Origin: Flavivirga eckloniae
Lineage (GTDB): Bacteria > Bacteroidota > Bacteroidia > Flavobacteriales > Flavobacteriaceae
Length of the DNA stretch: 64,000 nt
Direction: 5' to 3'
NCBI RefSeq assembly: GCF_002886045.1
Contig: NZ_CP025791.1
Location: 2,991,001-3,055,000 of the forward strand
Shown: positions 42,390-52,323 of the stretch, one piece after another
How positions within the stretch are numbered: position 1 is the first letter of the stretch
Layout: every line of letters starts with the position of its first letter
Notes under the pieces: generated by a model
Seen by the model: only the letters and a program-made list of their open reading frames with translations
The model's database searches: none
What the model was told of the DNA's origin: nothing
Program-made: the position numbers and the translations under genes

Positions 42390-42434
42390 TTAAAGACTCG
42401 ATTTAAGAGATTCTTCACTGCGTTCTGAATGACA
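42390..42434. repeat. Half copy of the dispersed repeat
   Basis: GACTCGATTTAAGAGATTC followed by TTCACTGCGTTCTGAATGACAT matches one end of the 36095/47587 elements (TTCTGAATGAC). The other half is missing. It lies 3 bases from the stop of the SulP gene. Confidence 0.5.
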
Positions 42435-42436
42435 TA

Positions 42437-44632
42437 TCAATGCTCAACAACCTCTTTTAAACGCTTTCCAAAGTCGAAAAGGGCTTTAATCTCTTTAATA
42501 CTAGCCAAACGTTCTTTTCCAAAAATCAATAAAGATTCGCCGTTAGATTCGATATGGTAATACGGATTACTTTCAAAGAAATGAACAAGGTCGTCGTCGA
42601 AGAAAGCTGTTATGGCTTCTTCGTTGTCCCCTAGTAGATAAAAACGTTTAGAGAAATCAGAATGATTTTGAATAGGAATATCTTTAAAACCAGCGAACGA
42701 ATATACCTTTTCTAAAAAGCCTTCCCTATCCAATGTAAATTCTGGAATGGCCTGATTTAATTTTATATGAAGCATGGTAGACCTAACGACTTCCTTGGCT
42801 ATAAATTCCCCTTCGGAAAATTCTATATCGAACAGGTTTATCGTATGGTTTTTATACGACAATTGATTATAAATATGGTTGATGTTTTTAGTATTGAAAA
42901 ACAAGAAGTGATTTAAAAAATCTATCTCCTTACGTTTTTCGGAGGTGTAGATTAAATCATAATCCTCGGCCAGATCTTCCATACTTGTTTGGCGTCTGGT
43001 AAGGTTATTTTTAATAATATTTGGCACGGGCAGTAAACGACGCAAAGCAAAAGGGTGCTCAGAGTCGGTATCGTGCATATCTAAACCAATCACATCAAAA
43101 TGACCACCACGCTTTTTAAATAACTCCTGATAGTTGTGCATGTTTTCCATAACCGTATGGTCTACAAAACTGCACATCGAAAAATCTACGATAACTTCTT
43201 TATCTTCCGGCACAGCGTCTAACTTCTCTTTTAGCTTGTAGTAGTTTAAAAAGCTGCAAAAATGCTTTACACTAATGTAATAATTGTCATGACCTTCTTC
43301 CTGATACATTAAAACATTCGGTTTCATAACATTTCTAAGGAATAGCGAAAGCGTTTTGTTAAGAACAATATGAATAATAAAAGTAATAACTACCCCAGCT
43401 ATAATGCCAGTTATTAACCCTATTTTTAGAGTTACAATAAGGGTTGTAAAAAATATAATGAGTTGTTCTTTACCTATAAAGAATATTTTTCTAATAATTT
43501 TAGGTGACGCTAGTTTGTATCCCGTAAACACCAAAATAGCCATTAAAGCGGGTAAAGGAATGCGAGTTAATTGAGTACTGAACAACACAATAAACATAAC
43601 TAAAAAGGCCGCATGGAAAAAATTAGAAGACCTGTTACTAGCACCATTATTAACATTAACAGAACTTCGCGCGATAACAGTAACCACATTTAATCCGCCC
43701 AGAAAACCACTGCCTATGGTGGCTAAACCAAGTGCCTTAAGATCCTTGTTTACATTAGATCGTCTTTTTTCAGGATCGAGTTTATCTACCGCCTTAATAC
43801 TTAAAAGCGATTCAATACTTGCAATTAAAGTAATGGCGAGTACGCTAGACCAAAACGAAAAACCACCAACCTTTGAAAAATCGGGTAAATGGGTATTCGC
43901 GATAATGGTTTGAATATTTGGAATCCCGGAGATCATGTATTCTTTTGCTATGGGGTTGTTCTCATGCACAACAAGTTCGAAGTAATAACTAAAACCAATG
44001 GATAAAATAACAATCCACATAGGCGCCGGGATGAGTTGCAAGTACTTGTTCCTTACCTTGGAATAGAACATCATAATAGCCAAGCTTAAAATACCTGCTA
44101 ATGCTGCGAATATTAACCCTTTATTTTCATAATGCAGTGCATCGTTAATAGTAAACGGAATTTCAAAAAGATAATCTAAAGTTTCTTCCCGCGAAATTTT
44201 ATGAGCAAACATAATATGAAACTGCTTACCAAGAATAATTAAACCAATAGCAGCAAGCATGCCTTGAATAGCGGAAGACGGAAAGAAATCTGCCAATTTC
44301 CCCATCCTGAAAAACCCAAGTAGCATGATTAAAATTCCGGAGCACACAATGGCTGCATATGCGCTTTCTATGCCCAAGGTTGTTATAGCTATTAAAAGCA
44401 CTCCTACCAGACCATTACCGGGTCCTGCAATCGTTACATGGCTTCCTCCCAATATAGAAACAAGAATACCGCCGATTACTGCAGCGATAATTCCGGCAAT
44501 AGGTGGCGCATCACTTGCCATAGCAAGCCCTAAGCCCAATGGTAATGCAATAAGACTAACTACAAAGCCCGAAAATATATTTTTGGGTAATGCACTAATA
44601 AAATCTTTTATTTTATTTTTTTTAGGACTCAT
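42437..44632 (-). CDS. SulP-family anion transporter with C-terminal STAS region and extra domain
   Basis: 731 residues. About ten to twelve membrane segments from residue 12 to 420 with the SulP fingerprint (LPLGLGLAMASDAPPIAGI, ISILGGSHVTIAGPGNG, SIESLLSIKAVDKLDP). A STAS domain follows near 455-555 (EVIVDFSMCSFVDHTVMENMHNYQELFKKRGG). The last 170 or so residues are an additional domain that I cannot name. In this family bicarbonate, sulphate or other anions are carried with Na+ or H+; which one is not readable. The start overlaps the stop of the upstream universal stress gene by 4 bases, as commonly seen for SulP-USP pairs in Bacteroidota. Confidence 0.92.
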   Translation of the reverse strand: MSPKKNKIKDFISALPKNIFSGFVVSLIALPLGLGLAMASDAPPIAGIIAAVIGGILVSILGGSHVTIAGPGNGLVGVLLIAITTLGIESAYAAIVCSGILIMLLGFFRMGKLADFFPSSAIQGMLAAIGLIILGKQFHIMFAHKISREETLDYLFEIPFTINDALHYENKGLIFAALAGILSLAIMMFYSKVRNKYLQLIPAPMWIVILSIGFSYYFELVVHENNPIAKEYMISGIPNIQTIIANTHLPDFSKVGGFSFWSSVLAITLIASIESLLSIKAVDKLDPEKRRSNVNKDLKALGLATIGSGFLGGLNVVTVIARSSVNVNNGASNRSSNFFHAAFLVMFIVLFSTQLTRIPLPALMAILVFTGYKLASPKIIRKIFFIGKEQLIIFFTTLIVTLKIGLITGIIAGVVITFIIHIVLNKTLSLFLRNVMKPNVLMYQEEGHDNYYISVKHFCSFLNYYKLKEKLDAVPEDKEVIVDFSMCSFVDHTVMENMHNYQELFKKRGGHFDVIGLDMHDTDSEHPFALRRLLPVPNIIKNNLTRRQTSMEDLAEDYDLIYTSEKRKEIDFLNHFLFFNTKNINHIYNQLSYKNHTINLFDIEFSEGEFIAKEVVRSTMLHIKLNQAIPEFTLDREGFLEKVYSFAGFKDIPIQNHSDFSKRFYLLGDNEEAITAFFDDDLVHFFESNPYYHIESNGESLLIFGKERLASIKEIKALFDFGKRLKEVVEH

Positions 44633-45477
44633 TGAAGGATTAGCACGTCTGTTGGTAATTCGGTTAAAATATGTTCGATATCATGCGGAAATAAACGGTC
44701 CCAAAATGTCATTTTACTTGGGGCATTCATCACCAATAAGTCGGCTCTTGAAATTTGGGCATAGTGCCCAATGGAGTATCCTTGTTTACCGAAAATAGGC
44801 TGTAATTTGGTAACAATACTTTTAGTGTATTTTTCTGGAATATGTTCTATAATGTCTTTAATTCTCGAGTTTTCTCTAAGTCTTATACGCTCTTTAATAA
44901 TATTAGCTTTACGCAAGGATTTATCGTCGTCTACCTTTACAGAAACCTGCTCTTGTTTTATTTCTTCAACAATAGTGATTTTTTCTGCACTGAGATGGCT
45001 GGCAACATAATATGCTGCTTTTATGGTCTGCTCGGTTTTTGGGTCTTCTAAACCATTTACAACAATGTGTTCACATGCTACACGCTCTACCGAAGGTTTT
45101 ATTAATAGTAAAACAGAACATTTTGCTTTACGTGTAATTTTTCTGGCAATAGACCCTACATAGTACTTTAAAAAGCGCTCGCGCTGTAAAGCTCCAAGGA
45201 TAAGGAGATCGATATCTTTTTCTTCGGTGGTCGATAAAATAACGTTTACCGGATCTCCCGGTTTGTAAACAACCTCATACTTTAAATTGTCCTTCTCGAA
45301 AGGTTTTAAAAACACCTTAAGCATTTTTACCTTATCATCAGATACCTCTCCAACATGTATTAAAATTAACTTGGAATTAAAGAAAAGGGATAATCTAGCA
45401 GCCTCAAAAAGATTTGCTTTCAAGTTAGGAGAAAAGGCTACGCCAATACCAATACTTTTAAATGGTTGTAAAGACAA
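44629..45477 (-). CDS. Tandem universal stress protein
   Basis: 282 residues made of two UspA-type halves. First half: IGIGVAFSPNLKANLFEAARL, LILGALQRERFLKYYVGSIARKI and KCSVLLLIKP. The second half begins near ACEHIVVNGLEDPKTEQTIKAAYYVASHLSAEKI and ends TDVLILQ. The nucleotide loop G-x2-G-x9-G(S/T) is only partial (LGALQRERFLKYYVGS), so ATP binding is uncertain. It is first in the operon with the SulP transporter and probably modulates it. Divergent from the antiporter gene. Confidence 0.9.
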   Translation of the reverse strand: MSLQPFKSIGIGVAFSPNLKANLFEAARLSLFFNSKLILIHVGEVSDDKVKMLKVFLKPFEKDNLKYEVVYKPGDPVNVILSTTEEKDIDLLILGALQRERFLKYYVGSIARKITRKAKCSVLLLIKPSVERVACEHIVVNGLEDPKTEQTIKAAYYVASHLSAEKITIVEEIKQEQVSVKVDDDKSLRKANIIKERIRLRENSRIKDIIEHIPEKYTKSIVTKLQPIFGKQGYSIGHYAQISRADLLVMNAPSKMTFWDRLFPHDIEHILTELPTDVLILQ

Positions 45478-45746
45478 TTATTTAAGATTTATTTTACAAG
45501 AGCAGAAAGATAACATTTTTTGAAAACATAAAAATCATCTGTTTTATTTAAATTAGTATCTAATTAATGTGAATTCGGCACACTGTTTTTTGTATTTTGC
45601 TGACTGTTAATGAATTGAGTCTATGCAAGGCCGAAACCTAATTGAAGTTTACATTATTTAAGAAATATGCTGCCCAATATTAGTTGGTTATTGGTAGCAC
45701 TTTTAATTGGTTTTTGTTGAATTTGTATTAAACAAAATAAAAATTT

Positions 45747-47579
45747 ATGTTAGAGCTAGCAGGTATTATAATATTAGGTATTTTGGCACAATGGGTAGCA
45801 TGGAAGTTCAAGATTCCCGCTATTTTACCATTAATCTTAATTGGTTTGTTGGTCGGGCCTATTGCTGCCGAATTTTTAAGCGACGATGGTTCAAAATGGA
45901 TAGAACCTATTTGGAATGGAGAAAAAGGACTGTTTCCTGGTGAAGGTTTGTTCTACTTTGTGTCGCTGGCTATTAGTATTATTCTTTTTGAAGGCGGATT
46001 AACATTAAAGCGTTCCGAAATAGATAATGTAGGTCCCGTTATTACTAAATTGATAACAATAGGTTCTGCAGTTACTTTTTTTGGAGCAGGGATATTGGCT
46101 CATTTCGTTTTTGGACTAAGCTGGGAGCTGTCATTTTTGTTTTCGGCATTAATAATTGTTACCGGACCAACAGTAATCACGCCTATTTTAAGAAATATTC
46201 CGCTTAAAAAAGATGTGTCGACCGTATTGAAATGGGAGGGTATTTTAATAGATCCTATTGGGGCTTTGGTAGCGGTACTCGTATTCGAATTTATTAGTGT
46301 TGAAGGCGATAGCGGTTTTACTAAGACAGCTTTAATTGAATTTGGAAAGATTATTCTTTTCGGTACTACTTTTGGCTTTACGTTTGCCCATGCCTTGGCG
46401 TTTGTTATTAATAAAAAATTGGTTCCGCATTATCTGTTAAATGTTGTATCGCTTTCTACGGTACTATTGGTTTTTGTTGAATCGGAAGTCTTTGCACACG
46501 AATCGGGTTTATTGGCAGTTGTTGTTATGGGAATGGTTTTAGGGAATAGTAAATTAAAGAACATAAAAGAACTGCTTTATTTTAAGGAATCACTGAGCGT
46601 TTTATTAATTTCAATTCTTTTCATCCTATTGGCAGCAAATATTAATATTGAAGATTTAATGCTGCTTGTTAGCTGGAAAACAGCGTTGCTTTTTGCTTCT
46701 GTTGTTTTTATTGTTAGGCCTTTGGGAGTGTTTTTGAGTACTTCGAAATCTAAGTTAAAAACAAACGAAAAGGTATTTATAAGCTGGGTTGGTCCACGGG
46801 GTATAGTGGCTGCCGGTATTGCCTCGCTGTTTGGAAGCAAGTTAATGAAACAGGGTGTTGAAGGTGCCGAATATATAACACCTTTGGTATTTATGATTGT
46901 TCTTGGAACTGTTTTGCTTAATGCAACCACGGCTAGAGGGTTTGCCAAAATAGTTGGTGTTTTTCTAAAAAGATCGGAAGGTATTTTAATTTTAGGAGCA
47001 TCTCAGGTTTCCAGATTAATAGGACAATATTTAATGAAAAACCAAAGACATGTGGTTTTAATAGACAGCAATCAGGCTAATATCCAGATGGCACAAGAAT
47101 TGGGACTTGAAGCTATAAATACCGATATATATTCTGAAGATTTAGATGACAATATAGAACTTAACGATATGGGGTTTTTAATGGCTCTAACTGGTAGTGC
47201 AGATATCAATAATTATGCTATTGATAAGTTTGGAAAACAATTTGGCGAAAATGGGTCGTTTAGATTGATAACGGCCGATGAAATGAATGGCCCTGATAAT
47301 GTTCCTAATGAAGGTTTATTTTCTCAAACAGACGACTTTAATGTGCTTACAGAGGCCGCTCGAAAAAATCCTAAAATTCATGAAATTAAAATTAACGATA
47401 AGGCACATTGTAAAACTTTAATTGCGATTGCAAATAAAGAACCAGATACGGTACCTCTATTTATTAAAGATAAGAATGGCGTTTTAGAAATAATATCTTC
47501 TTATAACAATGCTATTGATAGGGTTGAAAAAGGCTATAAATTGGTTTATTTGGGAGAGCCTATAAAAGAAGAGGAATAG
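45747..47579 (+). CDS. Cation/proton antiporter (CPA-type) with C-terminal TrkA-like domains
   Basis: 610 residues. Twelve or so membrane segments up to about residue 395, including the early LLIGLLVGPIAAEF, central ILFEGGLTLKRSEI and the conserved ITGPTVITPIL-type and WEGILIDPIGALVAV segments (the Asp pair region, DP). Then an RCK/TrkA-N nucleotide-binding domain begins near EGILILGASQVSRLIGQYLM and a TrkA-C-like part follows. K+ or Na+ exchange for H+ in the inner membrane, gated by nucleotide. The 269-base divergent region (45478-45746) with the SulP-USP operon may be jointly regulated and holds no further gene. Confidence 0.92.
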   Translation: MLELAGIIILGILAQWVAWKFKIPAILPLILIGLLVGPIAAEFLSDDGSKWIEPIWNGEKGLFPGEGLFYFVSLAISIILFEGGLTLKRSEIDNVGPVITKLITIGSAVTFFGAGILAHFVFGLSWELSFLFSALIIVTGPTVITPILRNIPLKKDVSTVLKWEGILIDPIGALVAVLVFEFISVEGDSGFTKTALIEFGKIILFGTTFGFTFAHALAFVINKKLVPHYLLNVVSLSTVLLVFVESEVFAHESGLLAVVVMGMVLGNSKLKNIKELLYFKESLSVLLISILFILLAANINIEDLMLLVSWKTALLFASVVFIVRPLGVFLSTSKSKLKTNEKVFISWVGPRGIVAAGIASLFGSKLMKQGVEGAEYITPLVFMIVLGTVLLNATTARGFAKIVGVFLKRSEGILILGASQVSRLIGQYLMKNQRHVVLIDSNQANIQMAQELGLEAINTDIYSEDLDDNIELNDMGFLMALTGSADINNYAIDKFGKQFGENGSFRLITADEMNGPDNVPNEGLFSQTDDFNVLTEAARKNPKIHEIKINDKAHCKTLIAIANKEPDTVPLFIKDKNGVLEIISSYNNAIDRVEKGYKLVYLGEPIKEEE

Positions 47580-47586
47580 ATCTAAA

Positions 47587-47740
47587 ATTGTCATTCAGAG
47601 GGAGGAACGACCGAAGAATCTGAATTAGCGTATAACAGCATTGAGATTCCCTGCCTACTGCAGATAGGTTCGCTTGCTTCGACTTTAGTTTATCTTGAGC
47701 GAAGCAGAAAGGCTCAGCACGAGCTGCTCTGAATGACAAT
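47587..47740. repeat. MITE-like dispersed repeat, copy B, with 14-base terminal inverted repeats
   Basis: ATTGTCATTCAGAG (47587-47600) and CTCTGAATGACAAT (47727-47740) are perfect complements. The interior, with TTCGCTTGCTTCGACTTTAG and AAGGCTCAGCACGAGC, is the reverse complement of copy A at 36095. It sits between two convergent genes and can form a long hairpin, so it may serve as the terminator for both. Confidence 0.7.
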
Positions 47741-47743
47741 TTT

Positions 47744-50146
47744 TTAAGCCATAATATGAAGCTCTGTAAACTCTTTATTAAGAACTAACGTGTTATCACC
47801 ATTAAGCTTAATATCCTTAAAAAGAATTTCTTCATTATCAACCTGAACTTTAGAAATTTCAAAAGGTAAACCATGTAAGCATAATTTAAACGTTTTATAC
47901 GTTGTTATAAACTTACCGGATTTATGCTGTTGAATGATTAGTTCGTTTTCCTTACCAAGCAATTTAAAGTCTCTTAAACTATATCTTCCCTTAATGTAAT
48001 CGTAACCATCTGTAGCATCTTCATAAACCGTAGAGTTTTCTTTACCTAGTTTGTAATATACATCCAATAATAATTCGTCAATAACCTTTTCACCTACATA
48101 TTGCTGAACAGGATATTTAGGTATAATAGCGCCTTCTTTTACAAAAATTGGCATACTGTCCAGATCTGCATCTACCCATAACTCCTGACCTCCGATTACT
48201 ACTTCATCCGTCCAGAAATTATACCATTTCCCTCTAGGAATATACATGCGTCTTCCTTTCTGGTTAGGTCCTGTAATTGGGCATGCCAGTATTTCTTCAC
48301 CAAAAATAAATTCATCATTTCTGTAGTGCGTTTGAGAATCTTCTTGATCGTAAAGCACTAACGATTTTAAAATCGGAACACCTTCTTCTGCATATCTCCA
48401 AAAAGCAGTGTATAAGTATGGCAGTAATTGATATCTTAATTCGATAAACTTTCTTACCACGTCGGTTATTGTATCTCCAAAAGCCCATGGTTCTTGATCA
48501 CCATGATCTCCGGAAGAATGCGTTCTACAGAATGGGTGGAAAATACCCAATTGAATCCAACGGGCATACAATTCGCCATTAGGTTGTTCTGCAAATCCAC
48601 CAATATCCGATCCTATGAACGAGAACCCCGACATACACATGCGTTGTGCCTGTAGGTTTGCTATATTTAAATGATCCCAGGTAGCGACATTATCACCTGT
48701 CCAACTAGATGTGTAGCGTTGTGTACCAGAATATGCGGCTCTAGTAATTACAAACGGTCTTTTAGGATACGAGAATTTTTTTAAACCCTGATAAGTTGCT
48801 CGAGCCATTTGCATACCGTAAATATTATGAGCTTTTCTATGGCTGCACGGATTACCATCGTAATCGTGTCTTACATCATCAGGGAAGGTCTTACCGGGAA
48901 CATCCATAACAGCTGGCTCATTCATATCATTCCAAACACCTTTTACACCTATATCTTCAATAAGTTCCTTAAACAAAGTAGACCACCATTCTCTTACTTC
49001 TGGTCTCGTAAAATCGGGGAAGTAGCATTCACCTGGCCATACTTTTCCTTTCATATAAGGTCCGTCTGCGCGTTTACAGAAATAATCTTTTTCGAGGCCT
49101 TCCTTAAATATCGAGTAATCCATATCTATTTTAATACCCGGATCTATAATAACGATGGTTTTAAAGCCATCGTCTGCCAATTCAGCAACCATTCTTTTAG
49201 GATCTGGAAAATGTTCTTTACTCCATGTAAAGCACCTAAACCCTTGCATATAGTCGATATCTAAATAAATGGCATCACAAGGAATCTGTAATTCCCTGAA
49301 TTTCGCAGTAATTTCTTTTACGTTCGATTCTGGATAATAACTCCATTTACATTGGTGATAGCCTAAAGCCCAAAGTGCTGGTAACTCGTGGGGTTTCCCT
49401 GTTAAATCGGTATAATTGGCAACAACATCAGACATTTCGGGACCATAGATGAAATAGTAATTCATTTCGCCACCTTGAGCCCAAAAACTGGTTATGTTAC
49501 GACGTTCTTGACAAAAATCAAAAAACGAACGGAATGTGTTATCAAAAAAGATTCCATAAGATTTTTTATGGTGTAATCCTGTATAAAACGGGATAGCTTT
49601 ATAAATAGGGTCGGTATCCCTGCCATAGGCATAAGAATCTGTTACCCAATTTTCAAAACGCTTTCCTTTAAGGTTGTTGTCTACAGGCTTATCGCCCAAA
49701 CCATAGTAACTTTCACCTGGCTGAGAGGTTTTGGACATCTTTACAATATCGCCGCCATGCTCATAACTTTCTTCCCAATGAAACCCGAGTTCGTCTTCAC
49801 AAATTAAAGCGTTATCGTTAGCATCGAAAATAGAGGTTCGTAAGTCGGCTTTTGAAACATGACAAATAAGTTTGGCCGTAGTTATAATGTAATTATCGTC
49901 ACTTTCGGTAACTTCAAGATGGTTATAGCCCCTGCTTGCATATTTGGTTATGGCATAAGAAAAGTCATTTTCAAAACTACCTGTTGTACTGTATCTAAAT
50001 CGTAAAACACTATCTCGACGTACGGTAATTTCCAATATAACATTGTTCTCTGTGGTAAATGAGAGGACGTTCAGATTCTTTTCGTATGAAACTATTTTAG
50101 ATGGAAACAAGTTTCCTTTATATTCTAATTCTGTATTTAAAATCAT
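47744..50146 (-). CDS. GH31 alpha-glucosidase
   Basis: 800 residues. Retaining glycosidase with the GH31 fingerprint: ALWALGYHQCKWSYYPE near 258-275, LDIDYMQGFRCFTW near 296-309, nucleophile Asp in GVWNDMNEPAVMD near 398, acid/base Asp in TSSWTGDNVATWDHL near 495-509, and the RTHSSGDHGDQEPW segment near 538. N-terminal beta-sandwich (to 230) and C-terminal beta domains are as usual. No signal peptide, so probably cytosolic, hydrolysing maltooligosaccharides or glycogen-derived glucans. It is downstream of the glg cluster on the same strand, after a 266-base gap. Confidence 0.95.
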   Translation of the reverse strand: MILNTELEYKGNLFPSKIVSYEKNLNVLSFTTENNVILEITVRRDSVLRFRYSTTGSFENDFSYAITKYASRGYNHLEVTESDDNYIITTAKLICHVSKADLRTSIFDANDNALICEDELGFHWEESYEHGGDIVKMSKTSQPGESYYGLGDKPVDNNLKGKRFENWVTDSYAYGRDTDPIYKAIPFYTGLHHKKSYGIFFDNTFRSFFDFCQERRNITSFWAQGGEMNYYFIYGPEMSDVVANYTDLTGKPHELPALWALGYHQCKWSYYPESNVKEITAKFRELQIPCDAIYLDIDYMQGFRCFTWSKEHFPDPKRMVAELADDGFKTIVIIDPGIKIDMDYSIFKEGLEKDYFCKRADGPYMKGKVWPGECYFPDFTRPEVREWWSTLFKELIEDIGVKGVWNDMNEPAVMDVPGKTFPDDVRHDYDGNPCSHRKAHNIYGMQMARATYQGLKKFSYPKRPFVITRAAYSGTQRYTSSWTGDNVATWDHLNIANLQAQRMCMSGFSFIGSDIGGFAEQPNGELYARWIQLGIFHPFCRTHSSGDHGDQEPWAFGDTITDVVRKFIELRYQLLPYLYTAFWRYAEEGVPILKSLVLYDQEDSQTHYRNDEFIFGEEILACPITGPNQKGRRMYIPRGKWYNFWTDEVVIGGQELWVDADLDSMPIFVKEGAIIPKYPVQQYVGEKVIDELLLDVYYKLGKENSTVYEDATDGYDYIKGRYSLRDFKLLGKENELIIQQHKSGKFITTYKTFKLCLHGLPFEISKVQVDNEEILFKDIKLNGDNTLVLNKEFTELHIMA

Positions 50147-50412
50147 AGCGGTTAGCGCAGTTTAATAATTGCCTAAATTACTAAATTTAGTAGGCAAAAA
50201 GGGGTTGTTTATATTAAAAAAACAACAAGATTATTTTATAAAACGCAAATTAATAGGTCGATATTTAAGGAAACCTCAAACAAATTGTTATTTAGCGTGT
50301 TTTCGATGTTGTTTTCTCAAAATAAAGCGTGTTAAAATGCTGAAGTTTAAACGATTGTCATTTTCGCATCCAAGATGTAACGGTATGGTCTGCAATTACT
50401 ATTGAATACGCC

Positions 50413-52320
50413 CTATTTAAATTCAAATACAGATATGGCCAGGGGTGCTAGTGTTATTTCTGCTGAATAATCCCTACCATTCCAAGGATCTTTTTTTGTG
50501 ATAATTTGTTTATTGTTTAAAACATCGCTACCTCCAAACGCTTTAGCGTCACTATTAAAAATCTCTTTGAGTTTTGCTTTTATTGGAATTCCAATTTTAT
50601 AATTTTCCCTAACTGTTGGGGTGAAATTACAAACAACAATGAGGTTATGTTTAGCGTCGTACCCTTTTCTTATGTAAGACATAACGCAGTTCTCATGGTC
50701 GTCGAAGCTAATCCATTCAAACCCCTCGTTGCTAAATCCGTTTTCGTACAACGCAGGAGTTGTTTTATATAGTGTGTTTAATGCTTTATAATAGTTTTGA
50801 AGATTTTTGTGTGGCTCAAACTCCAGCAGGTTCCAATCGAGGCTTTTCTCGAAATTCCATTCGTTATATTGACCAAATTCGCCACCCATAAACAATAACT
50901 TGGTTCCAGGGTGAGTGAACATATAACCGTAAAGCAATCGAAGGTTTGCAAAGCGCTGCCATTCATCGCCTGGCATTCTGCCTAAAATAGAGTTCTTTCC
51001 ATAAACAACTTCGTCATGCGATAATGGAAGCATAAAGTTTTCGGTAAAGGCATATGCCAAACTAAATGTTATATCGTTTTGATGGTGTTTTCTGTAAATA
51101 GGATCTTTGGAAAAATACTCTAAAGTATCGTGCATCCAACCCATCATCCATTTCATTCCAAAACCCAGTCCGCCAGAGAACACTGGTTTAGACACCATAG
51201 GAAATGCCGTAGATTCTTCTGCAATGGTTTGAACATCTGGGAAAGACTTGTAAACCTCCTTATTTAATTCTTTAAAAAAGCTAATAGCAGCTAGGTTTTC
51301 TTTGCCTCCATGGATGTTTGGTTCCCATTCACCATCTTCGCGGGAGTAATCTAAAAACAGCATAGATGCTACTGCATCTACGCGCAATCCGTCTGCATGA
51401 TATTGATCCAACCAGAAAATGGCATTACTTATTAGGAAAGACCTAACTTCGTTGCGTTCGTAATTAAAGATTAAACTTTTCCAATCTGGATGGTACCCTT
51501 TTCTTTTATCTGGGTGTTCGTATAAGCTAGAACCATCAAAAAAACCAAGACCGTGTGCGTCTTCGGGAAAATGTGATGGTACCCAATCTAAAATAATTCC
51601 AATATCGTTTTGGTGTAGTTTATCAATCAAATACTTAAACTCTTCGGGATAACCGAAGCGGGATGTTGGTGCAAAATAGCCTGTTAGCTGGTATCCCCAA
51701 GATGGATCGTAAGGATATTCCATAATAGGCATGAGTTCTACATGTGTAAAATTCATGTCTTTTACATAGTTTACCAAACTATCGGCTAATTCGAAATAGG
51801 ATAAAAACCGCTTTTCTTCCAGATGTCTTTTCCAGGATCCTAAATGCACTTCGTAAACAGAAAAGGGCGCGTCTATAGCATTGTGTTTCTTGCGCTTTTT
51901 CATCCAGTCTTTATCTTTCCAGGCATAGGAATCGTCCCAGATTATCGATGCCGTTTTAGGTGGATGTTCGCAGCGCCTCGCATATGGATCAGCTTTTACT
52001 GTTGTTACATTGTTATGGTGGCTTTCAATCTTATATTTATAAAGATTGCCTTTTCCTATTAAAGGAATAAAACCTTCCCAAATACCACTTGAGTCCCAAC
52101 GTACATTTAATTGATGTACGCCTTCTACCCAGAAGTTAAAATCGCCAATTACAGATACCGATTTAGCGCTTGGTGCCCAGACTGCGAAATATGTGCCTTC
52201 AACGCCTTCTCTAGTTGTTATATGTGATCCGAATTTTTCATAAAGTCGATAATGTTTTCCTGCTTTAAAAAGATCGATATCGAATTCTGTAAATAAGCTA
52301 AAAGGTTTTACGTGTGCCAT
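50413..52320 (-). CDS. glgB: 1,4-alpha-glucan branching enzyme
   Basis: 635 residues. An N-terminal CBM48-like segment (EGTYFAVWAPSAKSVSVIGDFNFW near 40-63), then a GH13 barrel with SVYEVHLGSWKRHL, GIILDWVPSHFPEDAHGL, DGLRVDAVASML (nucleophile Asp), TIAEESTAFP (acid/base Glu), and LPLSHDEVVYGK (the HDE region). Creates alpha-1,6 branches in glycogen. Its start is 3 bases after glgC, so it is part of the glgA-glgC-glgB operon. Length is normal for the type without an extra N1 domain. The product is very likely cytosolic. Confidence 0.97.
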   Translation of the reverse strand: MAHVKPFSLFTEFDIDLFKAGKHYRLYEKFGSHITTREGVEGTYFAVWAPSAKSVSVIGDFNFWVEGVHQLNVRWDSSGIWEGFIPLIGKGNLYKYKIESHHNNVTTVKADPYARRCEHPPKTASIIWDDSYAWKDKDWMKKRKKHNAIDAPFSVYEVHLGSWKRHLEEKRFLSYFELADSLVNYVKDMNFTHVELMPIMEYPYDPSWGYQLTGYFAPTSRFGYPEEFKYLIDKLHQNDIGIILDWVPSHFPEDAHGLGFFDGSSLYEHPDKRKGYHPDWKSLIFNYERNEVRSFLISNAIFWLDQYHADGLRVDAVASMLFLDYSREDGEWEPNIHGGKENLAAISFFKELNKEVYKSFPDVQTIAEESTAFPMVSKPVFSGGLGFGMKWMMGWMHDTLEYFSKDPIYRKHHQNDITFSLAYAFTENFMLPLSHDEVVYGKNSILGRMPGDEWQRFANLRLLYGYMFTHPGTKLLFMGGEFGQYNEWNFEKSLDWNLLEFEPHKNLQNYYKALNTLYKTTPALYENGFSNEGFEWISFDDHENCVMSYIRKGYDAKHNLIVVCNFTPTVRENYKIGIPIKAKLKEIFNSDAKAFGGSDVLNNKQIITKKDPWNGRDYSAEITLAPLAISVFEFK

Positions 52321-52323
52321 ATA

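Noticed and set aside
48809-49264. 151-codon plus-strand frame within the GH31 gene
   Set aside because: It is antisense to the catalytic part of the GH31 enzyme and its translation has no domain character.
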